Assembly (NCBI GenBank): GCA_012800355.1
Contig: JAAZJL010000093.1
Span: 1 to 50,671, forward strand
DNA: 50,671 nt
From: Erysipelotrichia bacterium
Lineage (GTDB): Bacteria > Bacillota_I > Bacilli_A > Erysipelotrichales > Erysipelotrichaceae
Reading direction: 5' to 3'
Shown: piece by piece, positions 17,101 to 25,718 of the stretch
Position numbering within the stretch: position 1 is the stretch's first letter
Layout: each line of letters starts with the position of its first letter
The notes under the pieces: generated by a model
What the model was told of the DNA's origin: nothing
Databases searched by the model: none
The model's input: only the letters and a program-made list of their open reading frames with translations
Program-made: the position numbers and the translations under genes

Positions 17101-17508
17101 GAGTCTTTAAACATTATTATTGGTGCTGTTATTATAACTTCAGGCGCTTTAGCATTTGTTGTTTTACTGAATTTAACTCAAGTTAATATTTCAGAAAGAA
17201 CAAGAGAAATTGCGACTTTAAAAGTAATAGGCTTAAGAGATAATGAAATTTACAGTTATTTGTTTAAAGAAATTATATTATTATCGTTTATTGGTGGTAT
17301 AGCCGGTCTGCCACTGGGTGCTGCTGCTTTAAAACTTGTTATGTCGATAATAGAAATGGATATGATTTTATTCCCTACTGAAATAAAATGGTTGAGTTAT
17401 GTTTTATCTTATGGGATGACATTTATTTTCACTTGCATTGTCTTATTATTCACTAGAAAGCCATTAAGAAAAATTCAAATGGTTGAGAGTTTAAAGTCAG
17501 TTGAATAA
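14149..17508 (+). CDS. Giant FtsX-fold ABC permease with long extracellular coiled coil
   Basis: The membrane protein has 1119 residues. The order is: TM helix near residues 18-38; an extracellular MacB-like domain to about 250; a Lys/Glu/Gln/Ala-rich, heptad-like segment of about 300 residues (about 255-575) expected to form long coiled coils; a three-helix FtsX block (about 600-720); a linker with KITVRNLFRYKSR leading to another TM helix; a second extracellular domain; and a final three-helix FtsX block ending near the C-terminus. The two FtsX blocks make it a fused pair of half-permeases. It should work with the upstream ATPase. Such coiled-coil permeases occur in clostridia and streptococci, with no settled function; efflux, envelope sensing or control of a wall hydrolase are possible. 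Full length, with no frameshift seen. Confidence 0.85.
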   Translation: MFTKDTFRLIKRSLNRFLSLVSIVIIGVGFMMGLLSTSTLMRNSVDKYNIDSNLHDIQLFSPYGFCDEDIDAIKKIDFIDGVFASKMQDVIIDVENNGEKVVRLRELESDVNKFELIEGRLPMKATEAVYVVGEFAAFEIGDKIKIYLEDSDVTEVIKNTEFTIVGKVKSSEYMSLFLSTSLLKNLDLENVFYIPKINFISDYYTTVYLSVRDAQKFQTTTDEYFNYVDKKGEDLEIITLDQQDFLKEKLMVEIENKLVENELLFQEKKEEGEKELEAAKAKLEEANLMLILAQMEIDNNYLMLKANERKLQENEKLVDANLKQVNEAIKEIETAQGKSIDEIYNQTTTLYQTYKALERIGEIESETSENLYSEIINQNNNLKLIISENKVLKQQYEAELIVVNNRLATETDPEEISNLNSQKENLQTRINTCNITIETCQNIVDINETILENVDEYPGGATNPTKVAMDEIDEMAGGSIETTYIQMTQLVQGKKDLEAAKLEIEEGKKQIADGKQKLDAAQRELNVNKKAYLDGLEEYKEGLIKFNIEIEKAETELKLARQQLKELPDAQWMILNRDYHYSSIMFKNTVKQMRSIGRILPLLFYLVAALICMTTMKRLIDEQRGQIGIFRALGFYKYQIVGKYLLYAFLATIIGSLAGITFGQLVFPIVIYNTWRLMYDLPKLLISYPVDNMVICFISFSSLMMAVTAGVVSRSLKEAPAQLMRPKAPKKAKKVFLEKIKFIWSKLSFTSKITVRNLFRYKSRFFMTVIGVAGCTGLLVLGFGIKDSISNIVNIQYNEFWNYNSIVHLENDHNFEEILTVLESDLDNDFIVPMMSYNGKVYADRKEATIVVEVLDARESSNIFNLYDSKTGERLRLNNNGVIISEKFAKNTGLKAGDFITLESINGIKAEVQVIDICKMYFQHYLYISEANYRQLFEENIHYNKIAITNAKGYQDVQERVEGIKNIAAVTDFASFVDQFNTIVESLNIIIGAVIITSGALAFVVLLNLTQVNISERTREIATLKVIGLRDNEIYSYLFKEIILLSFIGGIAGLPLGAAALKLVMSIIEMDMILFPTEIKWLSYVLSYGMTFIFTCIVLLFTRKPLRKIQMVESLKSVE

Positions 17509-17511
17509 GAA

Positions 17512-17547
17512 AAAAAGCTACAGAACAAAAAAGTCCTATAGCTTTTT
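17512..17547 (+). terminator. Intrinsic terminator after the ABC permease
   Basis: AAAAAGCTA (17512-17520) pairs with TAGCTTTTT (17539-17547), with further AG/CT pairing across a mismatch. The T-rich right arm serves as the tail. It lies four bases after the permease stop. Confidence 0.7.
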
Positions 17548-17553
17548 ATAAAA

Positions 17554-17578
17554 ATGTAGTACAATACATACTGGAGGG
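17554..17578 (+). promoter_or_regulatory. Probable glgB promoter region and ribosome binding site
   Basis: A -10-like TACAAT (17560-17565) lies within a small dyad ATGTA-N6-TACAT (17554-17569), followed by GGAGGG (17573-17578) eight bases before the glgB ATG. No convincing -35 is present, so initiation may depend on an activator. Weak evidence. Confidence 0.35.
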
Positions 17579-17585
17579 TTGTCGG

Positions 17586-19400
17586 ATGAACTTAGATAAG
17601 CTTAAAAGTTTTTATGATGGGTATGGAATGCAAAGTTATGAAATCTTTGGCGCTCATCTCCATGAAAATGGAACAATCTTTAGAGTATATGCTCCAAATG
17701 CTAAAAGTGTAAGAATAATTGGTGACTTCAATTATTGGAATGAGCACGAAACTTTTATGTTTAAATCGGACTTGGGTTTTTGGGAGATCTTTTTAGAAAA
17801 TGTTGGCGAATATGCCAGATATAAATATGTTATTGAAGACAAAAAAGGTAATTTAGTCCAAAAAGCTGACCCATATGGCTTTTATAATGAACTCAGACCT
17901 GGTTTTTGCAGCAAAGTAGTTTCTTTGGAATATCCTTGGCAAGACCACCAGTGGATGGCAAACAGAGACAAATGTTTTGATAAACCACTTAATATTTATG
18001 AAGTTCATTTAGGAGGATTTAAACTCAACTCTGAAGGCAAATGGCTAAATTATTATGAGATGATTGATGTGATAATTCCTTATGTTGTCGAAATGGGATA
18101 TACCCATATTGAACTTTTACCACTTAACGAACATTCTTTAGACCAGTCATGGGGATATCAACAATATGGTTACCATTCAATTACTTCTAGATATGGTTCA
18201 CCATATCAGTTAATGATGTTTATTGATGCTTGTCATCAAGCAAATATCGGAGTTATTATGGATGTCGTGTTGGTTCATTTCTTAAAAGATACTTTTGGAC
18301 TGGCAAAATTTGATGGAACAGCGCTTTATGAATCAAGTAATAAAAAATATAACGAGAGTCAATGGGGAACATACTACTTTGATTTTTCTAAAAATATCGT
18401 TAAAAGTTTCTTACTAAGTAGTGTTTGTTTATGGTTGGATAAGTATCATATTGATGGTGTCAGAGTAGATGCTGTAAGCAATCTTATTTATTACCATGGC
18501 AACAAACAACTTGGCGAAAATAAAGAAGCAATAAGTTTCATTAAGCGTTTTAACTATCATATTCACGATAACTATCCAAGTGTAATTACAATAGCCGAAG
18601 ATAGCAGTGATTATCCGAAAGTTACTGGAAATGAGGTTGAAGGATTAGGTTTTGATTATAAATGGGATTTAGGCTGGATGAATGATACCTTGAAGTATTA
18701 TGAAATGGATCCAGAATATCGCAAATATAATCATACTTTAATTAATTTCTCCATGGCATATTTTTACTCAGAAAGATTTATCTGTCCATTTTCTCACGAT
18801 GAAGTTGTACATTCCAAAAAAACAATAGTTGATAAAATGTGGGGTAGTTATGAAGATAAATTTAAACAATGTAGAAACTTGATGGTTTATATGTATACTC
18901 ATCCTGGGAAAAAATTAAATTTTATGGGCAATGAAATTGCTTCATTTAGAGAGTTTGATGAATTAAAAGAGTTAGATTGGTTTATCTTGCAATATCCAAT
19001 TCACGATAGTTTTAAAAGATTGTGCCGAGATTTAAATATGATTTATAAATCTCATCCTGCTTTCTATAAATATGATTATGACTATAAAGGATTTAAATGG
19101 ATTGATGCTGATAACAACGAGCAAAGAATCTATAGTTATGTTAGATTTGATGACGAAAAATGTTATGTAGTAGTATTAAATATGGCTCCTATTGCCTATG
19201 AAGATTTTGAAATAGGAGTGCCAACTTATGGATTTTATACTGAAATTATGAATTCAGAAAAAGATATTTATGGTGGATGCAATATGTGTAATTTCAAAAA
19301 AATTCAAGCTAGAAAAGGTAATATACACAACATGAACTACAAATTAAATATCAGAGTCGCGCCTTATGCAGCCATAATTTTTGAAGCAAAATTACGATAA
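17586..19400 (+). CDS. glgB: 1,4-alpha-glucan branching enzyme
   Basis: GlgB cuts alpha-1,4 chains and rejoins them as alpha-1,6 branches in glycogen, in the cytosol. The N-terminal CBM48 (about residues 20-105, with the VRIIGDFNYWNEHE strand) is followed by a GH13 barrel carrying the four conserved regions: DVVLVHF (226-232), GVRVDAV with nucleophile D295, TIAEDS with acid E338, and FSHDEVVH with the transition-state Asp D405. At 604 residues it is shorter than E. coli GlgB because the extra N-terminal module is absent, as in many Firmicutes. It is the first gene of the glycogen cluster, with glgP 12 bases downstream. GGAGGG supports ATG 17586. Confidence 0.95.
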   Translation: MNLDKLKSFYDGYGMQSYEIFGAHLHENGTIFRVYAPNAKSVRIIGDFNYWNEHETFMFKSDLGFWEIFLENVGEYARYKYVIEDKKGNLVQKADPYGFYNELRPGFCSKVVSLEYPWQDHQWMANRDKCFDKPLNIYEVHLGGFKLNSEGKWLNYYEMIDVIIPYVVEMGYTHIELLPLNEHSLDQSWGYQQYGYHSITSRYGSPYQLMMFIDACHQANIGVIMDVVLVHFLKDTFGLAKFDGTALYESSNKKYNESQWGTYYFDFSKNIVKSFLLSSVCLWLDKYHIDGVRVDAVSNLIYYHGNKQLGENKEAISFIKRFNYHIHDNYPSVITIAEDSSDYPKVTGNEVEGLGFDYKWDLGWMNDTLKYYEMDPEYRKYNHTLINFSMAYFYSERFICPFSHDEVVHSKKTIVDKMWGSYEDKFKQCRNLMVYMYTHPGKKLNFMGNEIASFREFDELKELDWFILQYPIHDSFKRLCRDLNMIYKSHPAFYKYDYDYKGFKWIDADNNEQRIYSYVRFDDEKCYVVVLNMAPIAYEDFEIGVPTYGFYTEIMNSEKDIYGGCNMCNFKKIQARKGNIHNMNYKLNIRVAPYAAIIFEAKLR

Positions 19401-19412
19401 TGGGAGGAATTT

Positions 19413-21812
19413 ATGTTTAATAATAAAGAAGAATTCAAAACACAATACTGTCAAACAGTAATTGAAAAGTATGGTCACAGCGTTGAATATACTCGTCCAT
19501 CGGAAAGATATTTAGTATTAGGAGAAATGGTTAAAGACTATGCTTCTAGAAACTGGAAAGAGTCAAAAGAAGCAGTCATTAAAAATGAACAAAAGCAGTT
19601 GTTCTATTTTTCAATGGAGTTTTTGATCGGCAGACTTTTAACAAGTAACTTAATGAACTTGGGCATCTATGACATTGTTAAAGAAGGTTTAGCGGAATTA
19701 GGTTTCGATATCAACGAAATTGAAGGACTTGAAACTGATGCCGGTTTAGGTAATGGTGGTTTAGGAAGGCTAGCAGCTTGTTTTCTAGATTCTATTGCTA
19801 CATTAAATTTGCCAGGTCATGGTAATACTATTAGATACGAGTATGGGCTTTTTAAACAAAAAATCGAAAATGACAAACAGGTAGAAGTGCCTGATATCTG
19901 GTTAAAATATGGAAATCCATGGGAAGTAAGAAAGTCAGATAGTGCGGTAGAAGTTAAATTCTATGGTCATGTGGAAACTTTCTGGAACCAATATGGGATT
20001 ATGGATGTCAAACATGTGGATGCGGTAATCGTTAGGGCTGTTCCATATGATATGGCAGTTATTGGTGCTAACAATAAGTGTGTTAATACATTGAGATTAT
20101 GGAAACCAGAAGCAAGTGATAATGCTCCTGCTGGACAAGACTTTATAAAATATATTCAAGAGGTTAATAAGATTTGTCAAAATGTTTATCCTGATGATTC
20201 AACCGAAGAAGGCAGGATGTTAAGAATTAAACAAGAATATTTCTTTGTATCAGCTGGTTTACAAACAGTTATTAAAGGTCATTATGAAAATTATAAGACC
20301 TTGGATAATTTACACGAAAAAGTTGTTATTCAATTAAATGACACCCATCCAATTTTGATTATTCCAGAATTGATGAGAATAATGTTAGATGAATTCCATT
20401 ATAAATGGGATAAAGCTTGGAAAATTGTTTCTAAAACAGTAGCTTATACTAATCATACAATTATGCAGGAAGCTTTAGAAAAATGGCCTGTGACAATGAT
20501 TAGTAAATTACTTCCAAGAATTTATATTTTAATTCAAGAAATTGATAATCGCTTTAGAGCAGAAGTATATTCAAAAACACATGATTTTGAATTAGTTAAT
20601 AGAGTGGCTATCATTAGAGATGGCATGGTTCATATGTCAAATATGGCTAATGCAACAGTGTTTTCTATTAATGGTGTAGCAGAAATTCATACCCAAATCT
20701 TAAAGGATGATGTGATGAAAGATTTCTATCGCCTATATCCTTACAAATTCAACAATAAGACAAATGGAGTTACTCCAAGAAGATGGTTATACTATTCAAA
20801 TCCACAGTTAACCAACTTATTAAGGGAAACTATTGGTGATGGATTTTTAACGGACTTAACAAAATTAAAAGATTTGCATAAGTTTGTTGAAAATCAGGAA
20901 GTTATCGACAAATTTAATGAAGTTAAATTACAAAGAAAGCATATTTTAGCAGATTATATTAAGGAAACAATGGGATTGGAAATTAATCCTCATAGTATCT
21001 TTGATGTCCAAGCAAAACGTTTACATGCTTATAAGCGTCAAATGCTGAACTGCATGAATATCATTTACTTATATCAAAAGATTAAGAGCAATCCTAACTT
21101 TAAAATGCATCCAACCACTTTCCTATTTAGCGCAAAAGCCGCACCAAGTTATATATTTGCGAAAAAGGTTATCCAATTAATCAACACTTTACAAAGAGTT
21201 ATTAATAATGATCCAGAAGTTAACAAGTATATTAATGTGGTGTTTATTCCAAACTACAGTGTTTCAATTGCAGAAATATTATTAAATGCAGCAAACGTAA
21301 GTGAGCAAATTTCAACAGCTGGTAAAGAGGCAAGTGGTACTGGAAATATGAAGTTGATGATGAATGGTGCTATCACAATAGGAACATTAGATGGAGCTAA
21401 TGTTGAAATTAAAGAATGTGTGGGAGAAGAAAATATCTTCATCTTTGGTAAAACAGTCGAAGAACTACAAGTGTTAAGAAATACTGGCTATAATGCTTTT
21501 GATTATTACTATAATGATCCAGAAATTATGAAAGTTATGGATTCGCTGATTGACGGAACATGGTCTGAAAACATAGACGAATTTAAAGGCATCTTTGATG
21601 AAATCATGTACAGAAACGATGAGTTCTTCTTACTAGCAGATTTTAAAGATTATGTAGAAACTCAAAGAAAAATCAATGAGTTATATCAAGATAGAAATGC
21701 CTTTGCTACAATGTGTTTAAAAAATATTGCAAGTAGCGCATATTTCTCATCTGATAGAACAATCAAAGATTACAACAATGATATTTGGCATTTAGAGGAG
21801 ATTAAATTTTAA
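19413..21812 (+). CDS. glgP: Glycogen/maltodextrin phosphorylase
   Basis: This PLP enzyme (GT35, 799 residues) releases glucose-1-phosphate from glycogen or maltodextrin ends. Diagnostic blocks include EGLETDAGLGNGGLGRLAACF near residues 105-125, YTNHTIMQEALEKWP, and the PLP site EASGTGNMKLMMNG with K647, followed by GTLDGANVEI. GGGAGG lies before the ATG. Its product feeds the phosphoglucomutase at 3199-4887. The stop abuts the next ATG directly, so it is co-translated with the debranching enzyme, which makes biochemical sense because phosphorolysis stalls near branches. Confidence 0.96.
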   Translation: MFNNKEEFKTQYCQTVIEKYGHSVEYTRPSERYLVLGEMVKDYASRNWKESKEAVIKNEQKQLFYFSMEFLIGRLLTSNLMNLGIYDIVKEGLAELGFDINEIEGLETDAGLGNGGLGRLAACFLDSIATLNLPGHGNTIRYEYGLFKQKIENDKQVEVPDIWLKYGNPWEVRKSDSAVEVKFYGHVETFWNQYGIMDVKHVDAVIVRAVPYDMAVIGANNKCVNTLRLWKPEASDNAPAGQDFIKYIQEVNKICQNVYPDDSTEEGRMLRIKQEYFFVSAGLQTVIKGHYENYKTLDNLHEKVVIQLNDTHPILIIPELMRIMLDEFHYKWDKAWKIVSKTVAYTNHTIMQEALEKWPVTMISKLLPRIYILIQEIDNRFRAEVYSKTHDFELVNRVAIIRDGMVHMSNMANATVFSINGVAEIHTQILKDDVMKDFYRLYPYKFNNKTNGVTPRRWLYYSNPQLTNLLRETIGDGFLTDLTKLKDLHKFVENQEVIDKFNEVKLQRKHILADYIKETMGLEINPHSIFDVQAKRLHAYKRQMLNCMNIIYLYQKIKSNPNFKMHPTTFLFSAKAAPSYIFAKKVIQLINTLQRVINNDPEVNKYINVVFIPNYSVSIAEILLNAANVSEQISTAGKEASGTGNMKLMMNGAITIGTLDGANVEIKECVGEENIFIFGKTVEELQVLRNTGYNAFDYYYNDPEIMKVMDSLIDGTWSENIDEFKGIFDEIMYRNDEFFLLADFKDYVETQRKINELYQDRNAFATMCLKNIASSAYFSSDRTIKDYNNDIWHLEEIKF

Positions 21813-23774
21813 ATGAATGAATATTTTATCAGAGCATATCTAGATGATTATAAACTGATCACTATTGAAATGGATATCAGTTTCTTTGGTGGTGAATGTA
21901 AAAGATTTGATTTGATAAAAGATGAAGTAATTATTCCATTAAATTTTATTAGCAAAACAAAAAAGAATACTTATTTTGAATATAAGTATTCTTTTGACAC
22001 TGATATAGTTATTTCACAACCTTATGAAGTAATGGGCATAAATGGATACACGACACCTCTTGTTTATCGCTACATTGTCAAAACAGAACAGTTTAATCAA
22101 CAATACTATTATGATAACGATGATTTAGGTTCGGTAGTTGCCAATGGAATTACAACCTTTAAATTATGGGCTCCAACAGCAAATAATGTTGTTTTAAGTA
22201 TCAATGATAAATACTTTAAAATGAATAGAAATGATGTTAATGGAATCTATTCTTTATCTTTTAATGGTGATTTATCAGGTAGTATTTACAATTATATTGT
22301 TTCAGTAAACGGAAACACATATACAACTGTTGACCCATACGGGAAAGCTAGTACTGCCAATAGTAAAAATTCAGTTGTAGCTAATATGGAAAAAGCCAAA
22401 GACAGCGAACTTGAAAAAACTGAAGATCCAATCATTTATGAAGTGGCCATTAGAGATTATAGTGAAGAAGGTACGTTTAACGGTCTAATACCACATTTAG
22501 ATTACATCAGTGATTTAGGAATCACCCATATTCAACTGTTACCAGTAAATGATTTTGGCAGTGTCAACGATTATCACAAAGAGATTTATTATAACTGGGG
22601 TTATGATCCAGTTCAATATCAGACCTTAGAAGGAAGTTATTGTTCTGATCCAACTAATCCTTTACTAATAATGGAAGAATTTAAAAACTTATGTAATGAA
22701 ATTCATGATAGAAAAATGAAAGTTATTTTAGATGTTGTTTTTAATCATCATTATCACGCTTTAAGAAGTAGTTTTAATAAAGTAGTTCCTTATTACTACT
22801 TTAGATATGATGAAAACAATAAATTTTGTGAAGGGTCATTTTGTGGTGCTGAATTAGATACAAAATTAAAAATGTGTCGTAAGTATATAATTGATACTTT
22901 AGTATATTTTGTTAGACAGTTTGATGTTGATGGCTATAGATTTGACTTAATGAGTTTCATTGATGTTGACACAATGCTGGAAATTGAAAAGAGTCTAAAA
23001 GATTTTAAAGAAGATGTTATGTTATTTGGCGAAGGCTGGATAATGAAAACAGGAGAAAAACAGTTAAAACTAGCCAACTACAGCAATAGTAAATTAATAG
23101 AAAATATCGGTTTCTTTAATGATGAGTTTAGAGATGTTATCAAAGGCAACAGTTTTGATTGTTGTGCTACTGGTTATGGAACTGGTAATGTCTGGCAAGC
23201 CAAAAAAGCTATTGAAGTAATGAAGGCGAAAAGGTTTTATAAGTCTTCTCAATCTATTAATTATGTTGAATGTCATGATGATATGACTTGTTTTGACAAG
23301 ATTAAACACTGCTGCATTAATGAGGATTTTCAACAGTTGGTAAAAAGACAGAAATTAATAATTTCATGTGTTTTATTAGCTAAGGGCGTTAGTTTTTTAC
23401 ATGCTGGTCAGGAATTCTGTCGTAGCAAACAAGGTTTACAAAATACTTATAATGCTCCAGATAGCATAAATAAGATTAATCACAGACAAAAAGAAGAATA
23501 TCAAAATGTTATTAAGTTTACTAAGGACTTGATAGAAATTAAAAAAGAATATTGTTTTGGCTTAGCAGATGTTAAGTATTCTGAAAAAGAAGGAACAATA
23601 ATTGGAAAATATCAAGATTTAACATTTATTATTAACCCTTCTCAGCAGGACTTTATCTATAGTTTTAAAGGAAAAAAACAAGTTATCTTAAATGAAGAAG
23701 GAAAACAAGACTTTGTGGTTGAAAAAGAGCTAGTTATTAAAAGTATTACAACCGTTGTTTTAAAGGAGTTATAG
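21813..23774 (+). CDS. pulA: Type I pullulanase, cytosolic glycogen debranching enzyme
   Basis: This GH13 pullulanase hydrolyses alpha-1,6 bonds. The N-terminal module (about 1-100) is followed by a CBM48-like domain (about 105-195) and a GH13 barrel with the pullulanase signature YNWGYDP (260-266), DVVFNHHYH (307-315), GYRFDLMS with nucleophile D378, LFGEGW with acid E407, and ECHDDM with D489. There is no signal peptide, so unlike secreted pullulanases it should work on internal glycogen, taking the place of GlgX. It starts at the base after the glgP stop; GAGGAG is 12 bases upstream, inside glgP. 653 residues, complete. Confidence 0.92.
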   Translation: MNEYFIRAYLDDYKLITIEMDISFFGGECKRFDLIKDEVIIPLNFISKTKKNTYFEYKYSFDTDIVISQPYEVMGINGYTTPLVYRYIVKTEQFNQQYYYDNDDLGSVVANGITTFKLWAPTANNVVLSINDKYFKMNRNDVNGIYSLSFNGDLSGSIYNYIVSVNGNTYTTVDPYGKASTANSKNSVVANMEKAKDSELEKTEDPIIYEVAIRDYSEEGTFNGLIPHLDYISDLGITHIQLLPVNDFGSVNDYHKEIYYNWGYDPVQYQTLEGSYCSDPTNPLLIMEEFKNLCNEIHDRKMKVILDVVFNHHYHALRSSFNKVVPYYYFRYDENNKFCEGSFCGAELDTKLKMCRKYIIDTLVYFVRQFDVDGYRFDLMSFIDVDTMLEIEKSLKDFKEDVMLFGEGWIMKTGEKQLKLANYSNSKLIENIGFFNDEFRDVIKGNSFDCCATGYGTGNVWQAKKAIEVMKAKRFYKSSQSINYVECHDDMTCFDKIKHCCINEDFQQLVKRQKLIISCVLLAKGVSFLHAGQEFCRSKQGLQNTYNAPDSINKINHRQKEEYQNVIKFTKDLIEIKKEYCFGLADVKYSEKEGTIIGKYQDLTFIINPSQQDFIYSFKGKKQVILNEEGKQDFVVEKELVIKSITTVVLKEL

Positions 23775-24434
23775 ATGATAAATAAAAGTTGGGACGATTT
23801 TTTAAATGAGCAGTTTAATCAAGACTATTTTAAAAAGTTGTCTTCTTTTTTAAGACAAGAATATCTTGATAAAACAATTTATCCACCAAAGGTGGAAGTT
23901 TTTTCATCGTTTTATTTTACTGATTTAGATAAGGTCAAAGTAGTAATATTAGGACAAGATCCTTATCATCAAGAAAATCAAGCTTGTGGGCTAGCTTTTG
24001 CGGTTAAACCAAATGTGGCTTTACCACCATCACTAATAAACATCTATAAAGAAATTGAAGATGATTTAAATGTGAAGATGTCTAATAATGGTTATTTAGT
24101 GAAATGGGCAAAACAAGGAGTAATGTTACTTAATGCAGTTTTAACAGTAGAACAGTCAAAGGCTAATTCTCATCGAGGTAAAGGATGGGAAATTTTTACC
24201 GATAATGTAATTGCCCATTTGAACAAACAAAATCAACCAATAGTTTTCTTATTGTGGGGAAATAATGCTAAAGAAAAAATAAGGTTATTAGATAATCCTA
24301 ACCATTTGGTATTAACTAGTGTTCATCCTTCACCACTAAGCGCTCACAGAGGATTTTTGGGTTGTAAACATTTTTCAAAAGCTAATGATTTTTTGATTAA
24401 AAATGGTGTTGAACCAATAGATTGGACAATGTAA
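23775..24434 (+). CDS. ung: Uracil-DNA glycosylase, family 1
   Basis: Ung removes uracil from DNA to start base excision repair. The 219-residue product has the catalytic water-activating motif GQDPYH (D62), the LLLNAVLTVEQ uracil/backbone segment, and the DNA-intercalation motif HPSPLSAHRGF (H184). It starts exactly after the pullulanase stop with AAGGAG upstream, so it is embedded in the glycogen transcript although functionally unrelated. The placement is probably opportunistic packing, not a shared role. Confidence 0.97.
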   Translation: MINKSWDDFLNEQFNQDYFKKLSSFLRQEYLDKTIYPPKVEVFSSFYFTDLDKVKVVILGQDPYHQENQACGLAFAVKPNVALPPSLINIYKEIEDDLNVKMSNNGYLVKWAKQGVMLLNAVLTVEQSKANSHRGKGWEIFTDNVIAHLNKQNQPIVFLLWGNNAKEKIRLLDNPNHLVLTSVHPSPLSAHRGFLGCKHFSKANDFLIKNGVEPIDWTM

Positions 24435-24435
24435 G

Positions 24436-25644
24436 ATGTTTGAAAATGTACAGCAAGCAATAGATTGGATAATAAAAAGAAGAAAAAGCGAGCATCAATT
24501 CTCAGATTTTTATAATTATGTCAAAAGGATAAATAATCCTCAAGATAAACTAAAGTGTATCCATGTTGGTGGAACTAATGGTAAAGGGTCAACAACTAAC
24601 TATTTAAGAAACATTTTACAGGTTGCTGGTTATAAAGTTGGTAGTTTTACTTCGCCTCACTTAGTTACTCATTTAGATAGAATTAGAATTAATGACGAAA
24701 ATATTACTGAAGAATATTTTTTAAATAAATGCAACGAAAACTACAAACTGTGGCAACAACTGGATTTGACAATGTTTGAAATTGATATGTTAATTTCTAT
24801 TGATTACTTTTTAGATAATAAGGTTGATTATGTAGTTTATGAAGTTGGCTTAGGTGGTAGACTTGATGCGACAAATATTATTAAGCCATTGGCTTCAGTT
24901 ATCACCAACATTGACTTAGAACATACTCAAATATTAGGAAATACAATTGATAAAATTGCCTATGAAAAAGCAGGTATAATTAAAGAAAAAACGACAGTAA
25001 TTACTTGTGAAAAGAAAAAAGAAGCTTTAATTGTTTTTGAAAAAGTATGTAATGAAAAACAATCAAAGTTAATAAAAACTAAAAAAGTTACAAAACTAAT
25101 GGAAAATAAGGGGATTAGTTTTAAATATGATAATGATAAATACTTTATTCCAACAGCTGCTAGATATCAGATTAACAATGCAGTTTTAGCTGTTGAAACA
25201 ATAAAACAACTAAACAAAGAAAATCTTTTAAACATTAAAGAAGAGGATATTAAAAAAGGACTTTTGACTAATTGGGCAGGACGCTTTGAAACAATTAGTG
25301 AAAATCCCAAAATAATAATAGATGGTGCTCATAATGTCAGTGGTATAGATGCTTTGATTTCTTCGCTAAATGAAAATGAAGATTATATTTTTGTTTTTAC
25401 AGCTTTAGCGGACAAAAACTATAAACTGATGTTAAAAAAACTTGTTAGTAAGGGCGAAGTAATTGTTACCGAGTTTGAAAGTAATCGAAAAATGAGAGCT
25501 TTAGATTTAGCGCAGGGACAGGATGTTTTAATTTGTCATGATTACTTAATAGCTATTAAACATGCCTTAACAAAAAACAAAACTCTGATTATCACAGGTT
25601 CTTTATACTTTGTATCTTTAATCAGAAATTACTTTGTTAAATAG
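24436..25644 (+). CDS. folC: Folylpolyglutamate / dihydrofolate synthase
   Basis: FolC adds glutamate to folates (and, in bifunctional forms, to dihydropteroate), retaining folates in the cell. The Mur-ligase-like fold is shown by the P-loop HVGGTNGKGST near residues 42-53, SFTSPHL, YEVGLGGRLDATN, NIDLEHTQILG and the C-terminal DGAHN motif. The length of 402 residues is within the family range. It begins one base after the ung stop (TAAGATG). Whether it also makes dihydrofolate cannot be told, as no other folate gene is in the window. The glgC promoter's -35 lies inside its last codons. Confidence 0.93.
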   Translation: MFENVQQAIDWIIKRRKSEHQFSDFYNYVKRINNPQDKLKCIHVGGTNGKGSTTNYLRNILQVAGYKVGSFTSPHLVTHLDRIRINDENITEEYFLNKCNENYKLWQQLDLTMFEIDMLISIDYFLDNKVDYVVYEVGLGGRLDATNIIKPLASVITNIDLEHTQILGNTIDKIAYEKAGIIKEKTTVITCEKKKEALIVFEKVCNEKQSKLIKTKKVTKLMENKGISFKYDNDKYFIPTAARYQINNAVLAVETIKQLNKENLLNIKEEDIKKGLLTNWAGRFETISENPKIIIDGAHNVSGIDALISSLNENEDYIFVFTALADKNYKLMLKKLVSKGEVIVTEFESNRKMRALDLAQGQDVLICHDYLIAIKHALTKNKTLIITGSLYFVSLIRNYFVK

Positions 25645-25662
25645 ATAAATGTAGTTTATAAT
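25634..25662 (+). promoter_or_regulatory. Promoter of glgC-glgD-glgA
   Basis: TTGTTA (25634-25639), a 17-base spacer and TATAAT (25657-25662) form a good vegetative promoter that starts within the end of folC. It gives the synthesis genes (glgCDA) expression independent of the degradation genes upstream. The following leader of about 50 bases shows no hairpin. AGAAAGGACG precedes the glgC ATG. Confidence 0.7.
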
Positions 25663-25718
25663 GAATATATAAAGATAAATAATTGAGGTTATATAGATAA
25701 TTAAGAAAGGACGTTATT

